Below are positions 20,071 to 27,248 of a DNA stretch of 64,000 nt, piece by piece. The stretch comes from JAJZQZ01 sp963790415. Lineage in GTDB: Bacteria; Actinomycetota; Thermoleophilia; RBG-16-64-13. The stretch covers positions 1 through 64,000 of the forward strand of contig CAWBOK010000007.1 in NCBI GenBank assembly GCA_963790415.1, in the 5' to 3' direction. How positions within the stretch are numbered: position 1 is the stretch's first letter; each line of letters starts with the position of its first letter. The translations under genes and the position numbers were made by a program. Under the pieces are notes generated by a model, which worked only from the letters and a program-made list of their open reading frames with translations, was not told the origin of the DNA and searched no databases.

Positions 20071-20856
20071 TCACACCACCTTGGCGTCGAAGAGGAAGTC
20101 GGCCAGCTTGGCGGCGCCTTCCGCCGGCGTGCCGTAGTCGGTCAGGCGCTCCCCCGCGGCGCGCGGAGGCACCTGGGCGGCGGCAAGCACGTGCGTGCGT
20201 GCGCCCGCGGAGCCGACCGCGGCCGGGTCGATACCGACGTCCGCCGCACTCATGGTCGAGAGCGGCTTCTTCTTGGCGCCCATGATCCCCTTCAGGGAAG
20301 GATACCGAGGCTCGTTGATGCCCTTCGCCACGGCCACGACCGCCGGCATCGGGCATTCGTAGGCGATGTAGCCCTCGTCGGTCTGGCGGTTGACCTTCAG
20401 GGTGTCGCCCTCAGCCTCGAGCCGCGACGCGTTGCCCAGCATGGGCAGGTCGAGCAACTCTGCCAGCGCGGCGGGGACCAGCCCGGTCTGCGCGTCGGTG
20501 GACATGGCGCCGCACACCACGAGATCGAACTCGAGCGTCTTGAGAGCCTGTGACAGCGCGTAGGCCGTTCCCTGAGCGTCGGAGCCTTCGAGCGCGGAGT
20601 CGGTGACCATGACGGCTTTGTCGGCCCCCATGGCGAGCGCCTTGCGCACCGCGTCCTCGGCTGTGTCGGGCCCCATGCAGAGCACGGTGACCTCGCCGCC
20701 CAGACTCTCCCTCAGCTGGATGGCGGCCTCAACGGCGTACTCGTCGTAGGGGTTGAGGATGTTCTCCACGGTCCTGTCCAACCGCCAATCCCCCGGCTGA
20801 AGCCGCTTCTCGGCCTCGGTATCGACCACCTGCTTGACGCACACAACGGTATTCAC
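20071..20856 (-). CDS. etfB: Electron transfer flavoprotein beta subunit
   Basis: 261 residues from GTG 20856 (MNTVVCVKQVVDTEAEKR). Landmarks: NPYDEYAVEAAIQLRE, VLCMGPDTAEDAVRKALAMG with ADKAVMVTD, and CGAMSTDAQTGLVPAALAEL. The C-terminal segment PRYPSLKGIMGAKKKPLSTM is the ETF-beta recognition-loop region that docks on dehydrogenases. It pairs with etfA and lies 10 bases downstream of the acyl-CoA dehydrogenase, its likely electron donor. Confidence 0.95.
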   Translation of the reverse strand: MNTVVCVKQVVDTEAEKRLQPGDWRLDRTVENILNPYDEYAVEAAIQLRESLGGEVTVLCMGPDTAEDAVRKALAMGADKAVMVTDSALEGSDAQGTAYALSQALKTLEFDLVVCGAMSTDAQTGLVPAALAELLDLPMLGNASRLEAEGDTLKVNRQTDEGYIAYECPMPAVVAVAKGINEPRYPSLKGIMGAKKKPLSTMSAADVGIDPAAVGSAGARTHVLAAAQVPPRAAGERLTDYGTPAEGAAKLADFLFDAKVV

Positions 20857-20866
20857 CTGTACCCCC

Positions 20867-22012
20867 TTATCCCTTTGCGAACAGATCCCGTGCAATGGCC
20901 ATCCTATGCAGTTCGTTGGCGCCCTCGAAGATCTGGAAGACCTTGGCGTCGCGCATGAACTGTTCCACCCCGTACTCCACCATGTAGCCATAGCCGCCCA
21001 TGATCTGCACGGCGTTCGTTGTGACATCCATGGCTGCTTCCGACGCAAGAAGCTTCGCCATGGCCGAGAAACGCTCGATGTTGGCGTCTCCGGCGTCGTA
21101 CTTCCCGGCTGCGGCGTAGACTATACAGCGCGCCGCTTCGGTCTGGGCCACCATACCGCCCACGATCATCTGGACCGCCTGCATCTTGGCGAGCGGCCGG
21201 CCGAACTGCTCTCGCTCCTTGACATAGGCGACGGAGAGATCCAACGCTCCCTGCGCGACCCCCAGGGATTGCGCCGCCGAGCAGATGCGGGACCTGTGCA
21301 GCGTGGCAAGGAGTATCTCCAGGCCATGCCCCACCTCGCCCAGCAGGTTGGCCTGCGGAACCCAGGCGTCTTCCAGCACGAACGAGCAGGTGGGCGATCC
21401 CCGCAGCCCCATCTTGTGCTCGACCTTGTCGACCACGAAGCCCGGCTGATCGGTCTCCACCACGAACGCGGTGATCTGGTCGCGACCCTGAACGCTGACC
21501 TTCGCGAAACACACCACCAGGTCGGCGATGTTCGCGTGGCTGATGAAGTTCTTGCGGCCGTTGAGCCGCCAGCCGCCGTCGGCCTTCACGGCCCGCGTGC
21601 TCATGGCTTTCACGTCGGAGCCGGCGTCGGGTTCGGTGAGCCCGAACGCGACCATCTTCTCCCCCGCGGCAAATGCAGGCAGCCAGTCCTTCTTCTGGTC
21701 GGCGCTGCCGAACAGGTTGATGGGAGTCGACCCCAAGGACTGCACGCCCACGATCATGGAGCACGCGGGGCTCACGCGGGCCACCTGCTCGACCACCACG
21801 CACAGGGTGACCAGCGACCCATCGATACCACCGTACTCCTCGGGCACAGCCACGGCGAACAGGTCGAGCCCGCGGAACAGCTCGGCGACCCAAGCGGGGA
21901 ACTCCGCCAGGTCTTCGATCTCCCGCGTACGCGGCGCCACTTGTTCCAGCATCAGCTCGCGCACCATCTCGGCGATGGATCGCTGCTCGTCAGAGAGGGT
22001 GAAATCGATCAT
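20867..22012 (-). CDS. Acyl-CoA dehydrogenase
   Basis: 381 residues, intact, normal length. Flavin-binding motifs AFGLTEPDAGSDV and WRLNGRKNFISHANIADLVV, then GSPTCSFVLEDAWVP; C-terminal four-helix domain with REQFGRPLAKMQAVQ, QIMGGYGYMVEYGVEQFMRD and the catalytic-base region FQIFEGANELHRMAIAR (Glu in place as in the short-chain family). It oxidises an acyl-CoA to the enoyl-CoA with FAD and hands electrons to the adjacent ETF. The operon also holds an IclR regulator, so the substrate may be an aromatic or short-chain acid intermediate (inference). Confidence 0.93.
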   Translation of the reverse strand: MIDFTLSDEQRSIAEMVRELMLEQVAPRTREIEDLAEFPAWVAELFRGLDLFAVAVPEEYGGIDGSLVTLCVVVEQVARVSPACSMIVGVQSLGSTPINLFGSADQKKDWLPAFAAGEKMVAFGLTEPDAGSDVKAMSTRAVKADGGWRLNGRKNFISHANIADLVVCFAKVSVQGRDQITAFVVETDQPGFVVDKVEHKMGLRGSPTCSFVLEDAWVPQANLLGEVGHGLEILLATLHRSRICSAAQSLGVAQGALDLSVAYVKEREQFGRPLAKMQAVQMIVGGMVAQTEAARCIVYAAAGKYDAGDANIERFSAMAKLLASEAAMDVTTNAVQIMGGYGYMVEYGVEQFMRDAKVFQIFEGANELHRMAIARDLFAKG

Positions 22013-22055
22013 CGCGTCCTGCCGCTCCTCGCCCGCGCGCGACGCCGCATGCGGC

Positions 22056-22692
22056 TCATTGAACGATCACGATCCCGCAGAGCACGCCGCTCGGCAGGTC
22101 CTCAGCGGTGACGCAGCTGCCGGCAGGATAGATGTCCCAGCCCAGTTGCGCGATCATCTTGTAGACGTCGATTCCCACCGCTTCCATGGATGGCCGGGAC
22201 TTCAAGGGGAACCGGCATTTTTGCGCCGAGTAGAGCGCTGCAGTCCGTCTGCTGTCCGCAGAACGTGTGCCGGCACGATCCGGCCGCGAGCCCAAACGCC
22301 AGGTAATGCCCGTCGTAGAAGGCCAGACTCTCGACGGCCGCCACGATCTCGTAGACCTTCTGATACGCCGCCACCCGCTCGACGATGGTCTCGCGATCCC
22401 TGATGATGATAGGCGGTGGCACGTCGACCGTCACCAACACAGACCACTGGAAACCCTCGAGTTGCGCACGCAGTTCGGCGGGCGTCAAGGTGTACGGAGG
22501 GCAGTTGGCCCCCACGCCGTAGCCGAAGCACCGGGGTATCCGGCACTTGAGCGTGACGCGGTCGTCGACCGGGATGTCGCTCACCGGGACGACCATGGCG
22601 CGCGAAGCGCCCAGACCGAGGGCCGCCTCCTCGTACTTCAGCAGATCCAGCGGCAGCATCTCTTGATACATCCCCACCTGGACTCTTCTCAT
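22056..22692 (-). CDS. DUF2284 predicted metal-binding protein, one frameshift
   Basis: ATG 22692 is preceded by GGGGGAC. The N-terminal half is followed by the family's Cys cluster, CRIPRCFGYGVGANCPPY, and by C-terminal cysteines in SCRHTFCGQQTDCSAL. Near 22195 the frame changes and resumes at SRPSMEAVGIDVYKMIAQLG through DIYPAGSCVTAEDLPSGVL. The Cys pattern suggests an iron-sulphur or other metal site. DUF2284 proteins have no settled function but are common in anaerobes. It is transcribed with the acyl-CoA dehydrogenase and ETF genes, so an electron-transfer role is plausible but unproven. Confidence 0.75.
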
Positions 22693-22735
22693 GCCGTCCC
22701 CCTGTTTGTCTCGCGGTGCAAAGCGCGTCATCCCT

Positions 22736-23539
22736 TCATGCGATGCCGTCGAAGAGCGGACCCAGACGTGACCTCATCTCCTGCGCCACAGCTGCCACCC
22801 GCTCTCCGTGCGCCACGGCTTCCTCGGCCGGGAATGTGCCGAACAGCGTGACCACACCTACCGGCCGCGAGGGCTGCCGGCTACCGAACAGGGGCGCGCT
22901 CACGGCATTGAATCCCTGCTGTATCGCGCCCACATCCGTGCCGTAGCCCAGCCGGCGGCACTCATCGAGTTCGCGGCGTACGGCCTCGATATCCACCGGT
23001 CTCGCGCCGGGATCACCGTAGAAGAAGAGTGTGCCTTCGGCAAGAAGCTCGTCCCTCTCCGGTTCGGGGAGGAAGGCCACGATGGCCTTGCCCATGGACC
23101 CCCACGTCAAGGGGTAATGGTAGCCGACGCGGATGGTGACGCTCAACCCGCTGGGCCCCTCCCGCCGGGCCACGACGTAGAACTCGGAATCGCGCGTCAG
23201 GGCCAGGAACGCGCACGTGCCCGGATGTGCGGCCAGCCGCTCCAGGTAGGGAGCCGCCGCGGCGGAGATATCGGTGCGGTCGAGCACCGCCCGAGAGAGC
23301 ACGATCAGTCCGGTGCCGAGGGAGTACGTCTTCTCCTGGTCGTTCCTGTTCACCAGGTTGGCGGCGCGGAGCGTGTTGAGGATGGCGCGGCCCTTACTCT
23401 TGTAGATCCCGACCGCGTTGCAGACCTCAGTGAGGGTGCATTGACCCCGGGTATCGCCCGCCAGGAAGTACAGGATACGTGCGGCCTGATCCACCGCGGG
23501 CACGTTCTGGTCGTAGTCGGCCGCCGGCTCGCCCGTCAC
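22736..23539 (-). CDS. IclR-family transcriptional regulator
   Basis: 267 residues, intact, GTG start. The N-terminal winged helix (about 10-75) reads VPAVDQAARILYFLAGDTRG, then TLTEVCNAVGIYKSKGRAIL. The effector-binding GAF-like domain follows (YLERLAAHPGTCAFLALTRD, SMGKAIVAFLPEPERDELLA, RLGYGTDVGAIQQGFNAVSA). IclR regulators usually control catabolic operons next to them in response to a small aromatic or organic acid. Here it heads the DUF2284, acyl-CoA dehydrogenase and ETF genes and probably regulates them. Confidence 0.92.
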   Translation of the reverse strand: MTGEPAADYDQNVPAVDQAARILYFLAGDTRGQCTLTEVCNAVGIYKSKGRAILNTLRAANLVNRNDQEKTYSLGTGLIVLSRAVLDRTDISAAAAPYLERLAAHPGTCAFLALTRDSEFYVVARREGPSGLSVTIRVGYHYPLTWGSMGKAIVAFLPEPERDELLAEGTLFFYGDPGARPVDIEAVRRELDECRRLGYGTDVGAIQQGFNAVSAPLFGSRQPSRPVGVVTLFGTFPAEEAVAHGERVAAVAQEMRSRLGPLFDGIA

Positions 23540-23547
23540 TTGTCTCT

Positions 23548-23626
23548 CGATCCTCCGGTTGCATGGTGAGGAGTGTTCTGTCTACAGTATCATATGGTGC
23601 TGACCGTACAACCAGGTGGAGGATCG
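23548..23626. promoter_or_regulatory. Widely spaced inverted repeat upstream of IclR gene
   Basis: CGATCCTCC (23548-23556) and GGAGGATCG (23618-23626) are a perfect 9-bp inverted pair; just inside them GGTTG and CAACC also pair imperfectly. The left arm also contains the GGAGG used as ribosome site for the IclR gene, so the structure could affect its expression. Weak evidence; loop of 61 bases. Confidence 0.35.
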
Positions 23627-23714
23627 TTCCCGCAGGGCGCCACGGACCAGTCGATCACAGACGCGCCGGAGAGCAAAGAAGAACCCGAGGGTGGGACCGA
23701 TGAACGCGAGCAGT

Positions 23715-23754
23715 CGGAGCCACAGCAGAGCGGGCGGAGCCACAGCAGAGCAGG
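23715..23754. repeat. Tandem 20-nt duplication
   Basis: CGGAGCCACAGCAGAGCGGG at 23715-23734 is repeated at 23735-23754 with one change. It lies just outside the 3' end of the HEPN gene; no function evident. Confidence 0.8.
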
Positions 23755-23777
23755 CGGGCGCCGCTCGCAAGGGAATT

Positions 23778-24176
23778 CTACGTCAGGCCTTCCAGGCCGA
23801 GCGCACAGCGCACCTCGTCGAGCAACCGCTGAAGCAACTCAAGGAACCTGGGTCGATCCAGCGGCTCGCCCTGATCGTCGAACGCATCATAGCGAAGTTG
23901 GACCGCGAACGGGTTGAGTTCGACCAACTCATCGTAATCACTCATCCGTGCGCCGGCAGCTTCCACGAGCGCGAGCAGTCGATAGAGATCGTGCGTTCGC
24001 GGGTACTCCACCCCGTCACCGGACAGCCACGCCTTCAGGGTCTTCTCCGCCACCTGGTGCGCGTGAAAGCCGAAGATGGCGTCGTTGAACACGGCTGGAT
24101 CCACCATGGCGCCAAGCGCTCGGTATTCGTCGGCGACGAGTCGAAGCAGCACCGCAGCATAGTCAGGGTCTTTCAT
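23778..24176 (-). CDS. HEPN-domain protein (toxin side of a HEPN/MNT pair)
   Basis: 132 residues, almost wholly helical. AIFGFHAHQVAEKTLKAWLS, then EYPRTHDLYRLLALVEAAG and ELNPFAVQLRYDAFD match the HEPN proteins that pair with minimal nucleotidyltransferases; the Arg-Thr-His-Asp near residue 58 marks this subgroup. Many such proteins are RNases silenced by AMPylation or by complex formation with the partner. It overlaps the upstream nucleotidyltransferase gene by 14 bases, so the pair is translationally coupled. Confidence 0.85.
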   Translation of the reverse strand: MKDPDYAAVLLRLVADEYRALGAMVDPAVFNDAIFGFHAHQVAEKTLKAWLSGDGVEYPRTHDLYRLLALVEAAGARMSDYDELVELNPFAVQLRYDAFDDQGEPLDRPRFLELLQRLLDEVRCALGLEGLT

Positions 24177-24495
24177 ACAGGACCCGACCCTCTCGCAGTG
24201 CCCTCCCTACTACGTGATTGCGGGATTCGCGCCAACGTTCGACCTCATCGGAGCTATAGACGAGAATGTCTGCTCCGGCAGTGAGTTTGGGCAGAGCCCT
24301 CCAGAGCCTCACCATCTCCTTCCGACGGCTTCTTTCAGGTCCAAAAGGTTGCCGTTCAACCACGAGCAGATCGATGTCTGAGCCCGCATCGGCATCCTCC
24401 CGCGCCTGAGAGCCGAAGAGAACGATCCGCTCCGGCTTCGCTTCCTCGACCAACGAGGTTACGATGCGATCAAGCGTGTCCTGGGAAACGGCCAT
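24163..24495 (-). CDS. Minimal nucleotidyltransferase (MNT) antitoxin
   Basis: 110 residues from ATG 24495. The core motif is FGSQAREDADAGSDIDLLVV: GS, then the Asp-x-Asp pair, as in polymerase-beta-like MNT proteins. VLYSSDEVERWRESRNHV-type helices complete the fold (LVYSSDEVERWRES). MNT partners neutralise HEPN toxins, in studied cases by adding AMP groups. Coupled with the HEPN gene; together a likely complete toxin-antitoxin module. Confidence 0.85.
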   Translation of the reverse strand: MAVSQDTLDRIVTSLVEEAKPERIVLFGSQAREDADAGSDIDLLVVERQPFGPERSRRKEMVRLWRALPKLTAGADILVYSSDEVERWRESRNHVVGRALREGRVLYERP

Positions 24496-24813
24496 GGCTG
24501 ATTCTAGCACCCGCCCTAGTCCGTTGTGCCGGCCTCTCACGAAACGTCGCCATGAACTCGGATGGCGATACGATGGTCGCCCCATGACACAACGCGTCGG
24601 GGAAATGGGCGCGATTTCCGATGACGAAGAACTCGGCCCCGCCTTCGAACCCAAACTTGGGGCGGCGTACTACCTGCGCATACTCGGAGAGGACACGAGC
24701 CTCCAAACACAGTGTTATCTCGCCTGAAGATACCAGGCGCACTATCTCGCCGGGAGGACCGAACGGATTAACAGTCCGGACGCGAGGACGTTCGTATCAA
24801 GGACGATCCTCAC
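24470..24813 (-). pseudogene. PIN-domain toxin remnant with internal deletion and frameshift
   Basis: GTG 24813 overlaps the stop of the upstream antitoxin as GTGA. The start VRIVLDTNVLASGLL has the first PIN acidic residue. One base is missing near 24777, after which NPFGPPGEIVRLVSSGEITL and RVLSEYAQVVRRPKFGF follow the COG1569-type PIN pattern. The text then jumps straight to GGAEFFVIGNRAHFPDALC: the usual 35-40 residues that carry the central Pro-Asp-Pro-Asp-Asp acidic site are absent. The C-terminal tail runs into the MNT gene. Without the central acidic cluster it should not work as a nuclease. Either true decay or a collapsed assembly. Confidence 0.7.
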
Positions 24814-25160
24814 CGAGTGCGATTCTCCCGCACGGAAGCGACCTCGGCGTCGATCTCGTCCATCGATAGCCCGTCCGTCCCCCGAATGACCGAGGCGCTC
24901 TGCAACGCCGCCACCGCGTCGACAGCCCGAGCCTGACGGAACGCGGAGAGCGATTCCTCCAGGTTGGACTCATTGACCGAGGCGAGTATCGCGACCGGAC
25001 GGCCATTGCTGGTGATGATCCTCTCGCGCTCGCCCGGCAGGTCCTTCCAGACCTCGGCGGACTTGTTTCGTAGGTCGTTCGGTCGTGAGGAACACAACGC
25101 CGAGCGTATGTCCGAGCCCCGCGTGACAGCGCACCTCGATGAACACGACCGAGGCGACAA
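24810..25160 (-). CDS. Phd/YefM-like antitoxin
   Basis: The useful part is the C-terminal 75 residues: LRNKSAEVWKDLPGERERII, then SNGRPVAILASV, the Phd/YefM DNA-binding fold, followed by a helical toxin-binding tail with MDEIDAEVASVRENRTR. The N-terminus upstream of Leu-Arg-Asn is doubtful (Ser/Arg-rich, probably out of frame), so the true start may be nearer 25085. The stop overlaps the GTG of the PIN remnant, giving the antitoxin-toxin order usual for such pairs. Confidence 0.6.
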   Translation of the reverse strand: MSPRSCSSRCAVTRGSDIRSALCSSRPNDLRNKSAEVWKDLPGERERIITSNGRPVAILASVNESNLEESLSAFRQARAVDAVAALQSASVIRGTDGLSMDEIDAEVASVRENRTR

Positions 25161-25390
25161 CGGGAAGCCACGCCGCCCACATCACACCGCCGGGAATCAC
25201 CGCCACCTCTCGAAGGTGCTCATCGTGATCACCTTGACATCCCGGCGTACCCCGAATCCGACGTTGGCTTGCACGAATCGTATCATCGTGCGCAAGTTAC
25301 CAGCCCGCGCACGCCGGCGGGCTTCATCTTGGCCACAGGTGGGAATAGTGCATCAGAGTACAGCATGGCGCCGCCACAACGAGGTCAGCA

Positions 25391-25633
25391 ATGAACCACT
25401 CCGAACCATCCGAGACGTCTCTCGACTGCATCGGTCTATTCTGCCCCGAGCCGCTCTTTCAGACGCGCGAGGCCATGGACGCATTGCAGGTGGGAGAGGT
25501 CCTCGAGGTGCTTACCGACGACCCGGCCGCGGTGGAGGACCTGACAAGGTTCGCCAAACGAGCCGGCCACGAGATGGTCTCCGTAGACGACCAAGGAGAC
25601 CACAACCGTTTCCTGATCCGCAAAGGACGATAG
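25391..25633 (+). CDS. TusA/SirA-family sulphur carrier
   Basis: 80 residues, intact. LDCIGLFCPEPLFQTREAMD carries the CPxP motif with the family's active Cys (Cys18), followed by GEVLEVLTDDPAAVEDLTRF and GHEMVSV. TusA-type proteins hold sulphur as a persulphide and pass it between partners such as DsrE and cysteine desulphurases. An additional Cys13 lies five residues before the active one. First gene of the rightward TusA, DsrE, IscS-like, IscU cluster. Confidence 0.88.
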   Translation: MNHSEPSETSLDCIGLFCPEPLFQTREAMDALQVGEVLEVLTDDPAAVEDLTRFAKRAGHEMVSVDDQGDHNRFLIRKGR

Positions 25634-25661
25634 GCGTACGTAAAGCCAGGAGGCAACCACC

Positions 25662-26024
25662 ATGAAAGACGAGAACGCAGTCCTATACGTGCAGACCAGC
25701 AACCTTCCGGAGCGCCAGTACTCGCCGTTGGTGCTCGCGCAGGCGGCCAAGGCCATGGACCTCAACCCCACCGTGTACTACCTGGGCATGGGCCTGATAA
25801 CGCTCAAGCCGGGCGAGGCCGAGAAGATGCAGCTCGGATCCTTCCCGAGCGTGCGCGAGATGATCGACAAGACGCTGGCCATGGGCATCCCAATACTCGT
25901 GTGCGAGGCGTCCAAGCAGATGCTTGGATGGGAGACCGTGGATCTCATCGACGGCGTGAAGATCGTGGGAGCGGCGACGCTCAACGACCTCGCGCTCGAC
26001 GCCGGCGCCACGATGTGGTTCTAG
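25662..26024 (+). CDS. DsrE-family sulphur-relay protein
   Basis: 120 residues, intact, with GGAGGC upstream of ATG 25662. It has the DsrE/DsrF fold signature: AVLYVQTSNLPERQYSPLVL, then a Gly-rich turn YYLGMGLITL, and PILVCEASKQMLGW with Cys81 at the position used for persulphide in this family. The C-terminus VGAATLNDLALDAGATMWF is typical. DsrE proteins move sulphur to or from TusA; here it sits between TusA and the IscS-like gene. Confidence 0.85.
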   Translation: MKDENAVLYVQTSNLPERQYSPLVLAQAAKAMDLNPTVYYLGMGLITLKPGEAEKMQLGSFPSVREMIDKTLAMGIPILVCEASKQMLGWETVDLIDGVKIVGAATLNDLALDAGATMWF

Positions 26025-26034
26025 GCCACCGGTG

Positions 26035-27213
26035 ATGGATCCCATGACTGCCGCAGAGATCTACTTGGACTATCAGTCGGCCAAGCCCGTCGATCCACGT
26101 GTCGTCGAGGCGATGTTGCCCTACTTCACGGAACGCTTCGGCAATCCGGCCTCCCTCCACATGGTCGGTGATCGCGCGACGGAAGCGCTTGAGGAGAGCC
26201 GGGCCGCCGTCGCCGCATTCATCGGGGCCCAGCCGGAGGAGATCGTGTTCACGTCGGGCGCGACCGAATCGAACAACCTGGCGCTGATCGGCTACGCGAA
26301 CCGCAACAAGCGCGCAGGCGATCACCTGATCATCTCCGAGGTCGAGCACATCTCGTTGCACAACATCGGCAAGTATTTGGAGAAGGAAGGGTTCCGCGTC
26401 ACCAAGGTGCCGCCCGATCAATATGGGCGAATCAATCCCCAGAAGCTCCGCTCCCGCATCACCGACGAGACCATCCTCGTCTCGGTGGGATGGGCCGACA
26501 GCGAGATCGGCACGGTGCAGCCCATCGCCGAGATCGCCGAGATGCTGCAGGGGACCGGCGTGACATTGCACGTCGACGCGGTGGCCGCCGAGGGCCTGCT
26601 GCCCATCGATGTTTCCTCCGTCCCCGTCGACCTGTTGACGATCTCGAGCAACGACATCTACGGGCCGCCCGGGCTGGGCGCGCTGTACATCCGCAAAGGC
26701 ACGCGCCTGGCGGCGGTCACCATGGGCGGCGGACAGGAGCGCGGCCTGCGCTCGGGCACCGAGAACATGCCGGCGATCATCGGGATGGCCGTGGCGGCGC
26801 GGATCGCCGCGAACGAGCTACCCGCGGACGCGGCCAGGCTGGCCGCCATGCGCGACCGTCTGATCGGCCTCGTGCTCTCGACCATCCCGGACTCCCACCT
26901 CAACGGGCACCCGGTCGAGCGACTGCCGAACAACGCCCACTTCCGCTTCGAGGGTATCGAAGGTGAATCCCTTCTCCTCTCCATGAAGGACGAGGGCGTC
27001 TGGGTCTCCACGGGTTCGGCCTGTTCCTCGAAGACCCTCGAACCATCGCACACGCTCATCTCGTGCGGTCTGCTGCACGAGGAAGCCCACGGCTCGCTCG
27101 AGTTCTCGTTCGGACGATTCAGCCAAGAAAGCGATGTGGACCGTGTCATGGAGGTCCTGCCGGAGATCGTGGCCCGCCTCCGCCGCATGTCACCGCTCTA
27201 CCAGAAAGTCTAG
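26035..27213 (+). CDS. iscS: IscS-like protein lacking the PLP lysine (Archaeoglobus-type)
   Basis: 392 residues from ATG 26035 (GTG 26032 and ATG 26044 also possible). It follows the class V aminotransferase/cysteine desulphurase fold throughout: RFGNPASLHMVGDRATEAL, TSGATESNNLALIGYANRNK, His105 in SEVEHISLHN, Asp181 in LHVDAVAAEG, and the persulphide loop STGSACSSKTLEPSHTL with Cys330. The PLP-binding lysine motif (usually SGHKIYGPKG) reads SSNDIYGPPGLGALYIRKG: His-Lys is replaced by Asn-Asp207. The N-terminal DNAATT is YLDYQSAKP. From memory this matches Archaeoglobus fulgidus IscS, which also has Asp there and no desulphurase activity but supplies a Cys ligand during cluster assembly with IscU. 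Upstream of iscU, spacing 35 bases. Confidence 0.9.
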   Translation: MDPMTAAEIYLDYQSAKPVDPRVVEAMLPYFTERFGNPASLHMVGDRATEALEESRAAVAAFIGAQPEEIVFTSGATESNNLALIGYANRNKRAGDHLIISEVEHISLHNIGKYLEKEGFRVTKVPPDQYGRINPQKLRSRITDETILVSVGWADSEIGTVQPIAEIAEMLQGTGVTLHVDAVAAEGLLPIDVSSVPVDLLTISSNDIYGPPGLGALYIRKGTRLAAVTMGGGQERGLRSGTENMPAIIGMAVAARIAANELPADAARLAAMRDRLIGLVLSTIPDSHLNGHPVERLPNNAHFRFEGIEGESLLLSMKDEGVWVSTGSACSSKTLEPSHTLISCGLLHEEAHGSLEFSFGRFSQESDVDRVMEVLPEIVARLRRMSPLYQKV

Positions 27214-27248
27214 AAGAAGCTCAGAAGAAGGTCGTAGGAGGCCCCCGC

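Noticed and set aside
25295..25325. Terminator hairpin GCCCGC/GCGGGC
   Set aside because: Short stem, eight-base loop and no T-run on either strand; common by chance at this GC content.
25161..25390. MazF-like toxin upstream of the Phd-like antitoxin on the minus strand
   Set aside because: The phrase GGVMWAAWLPVVASVVFIEV only loosely resembles a MazF start, no second motif follows, and the frame runs into the antitoxin text.
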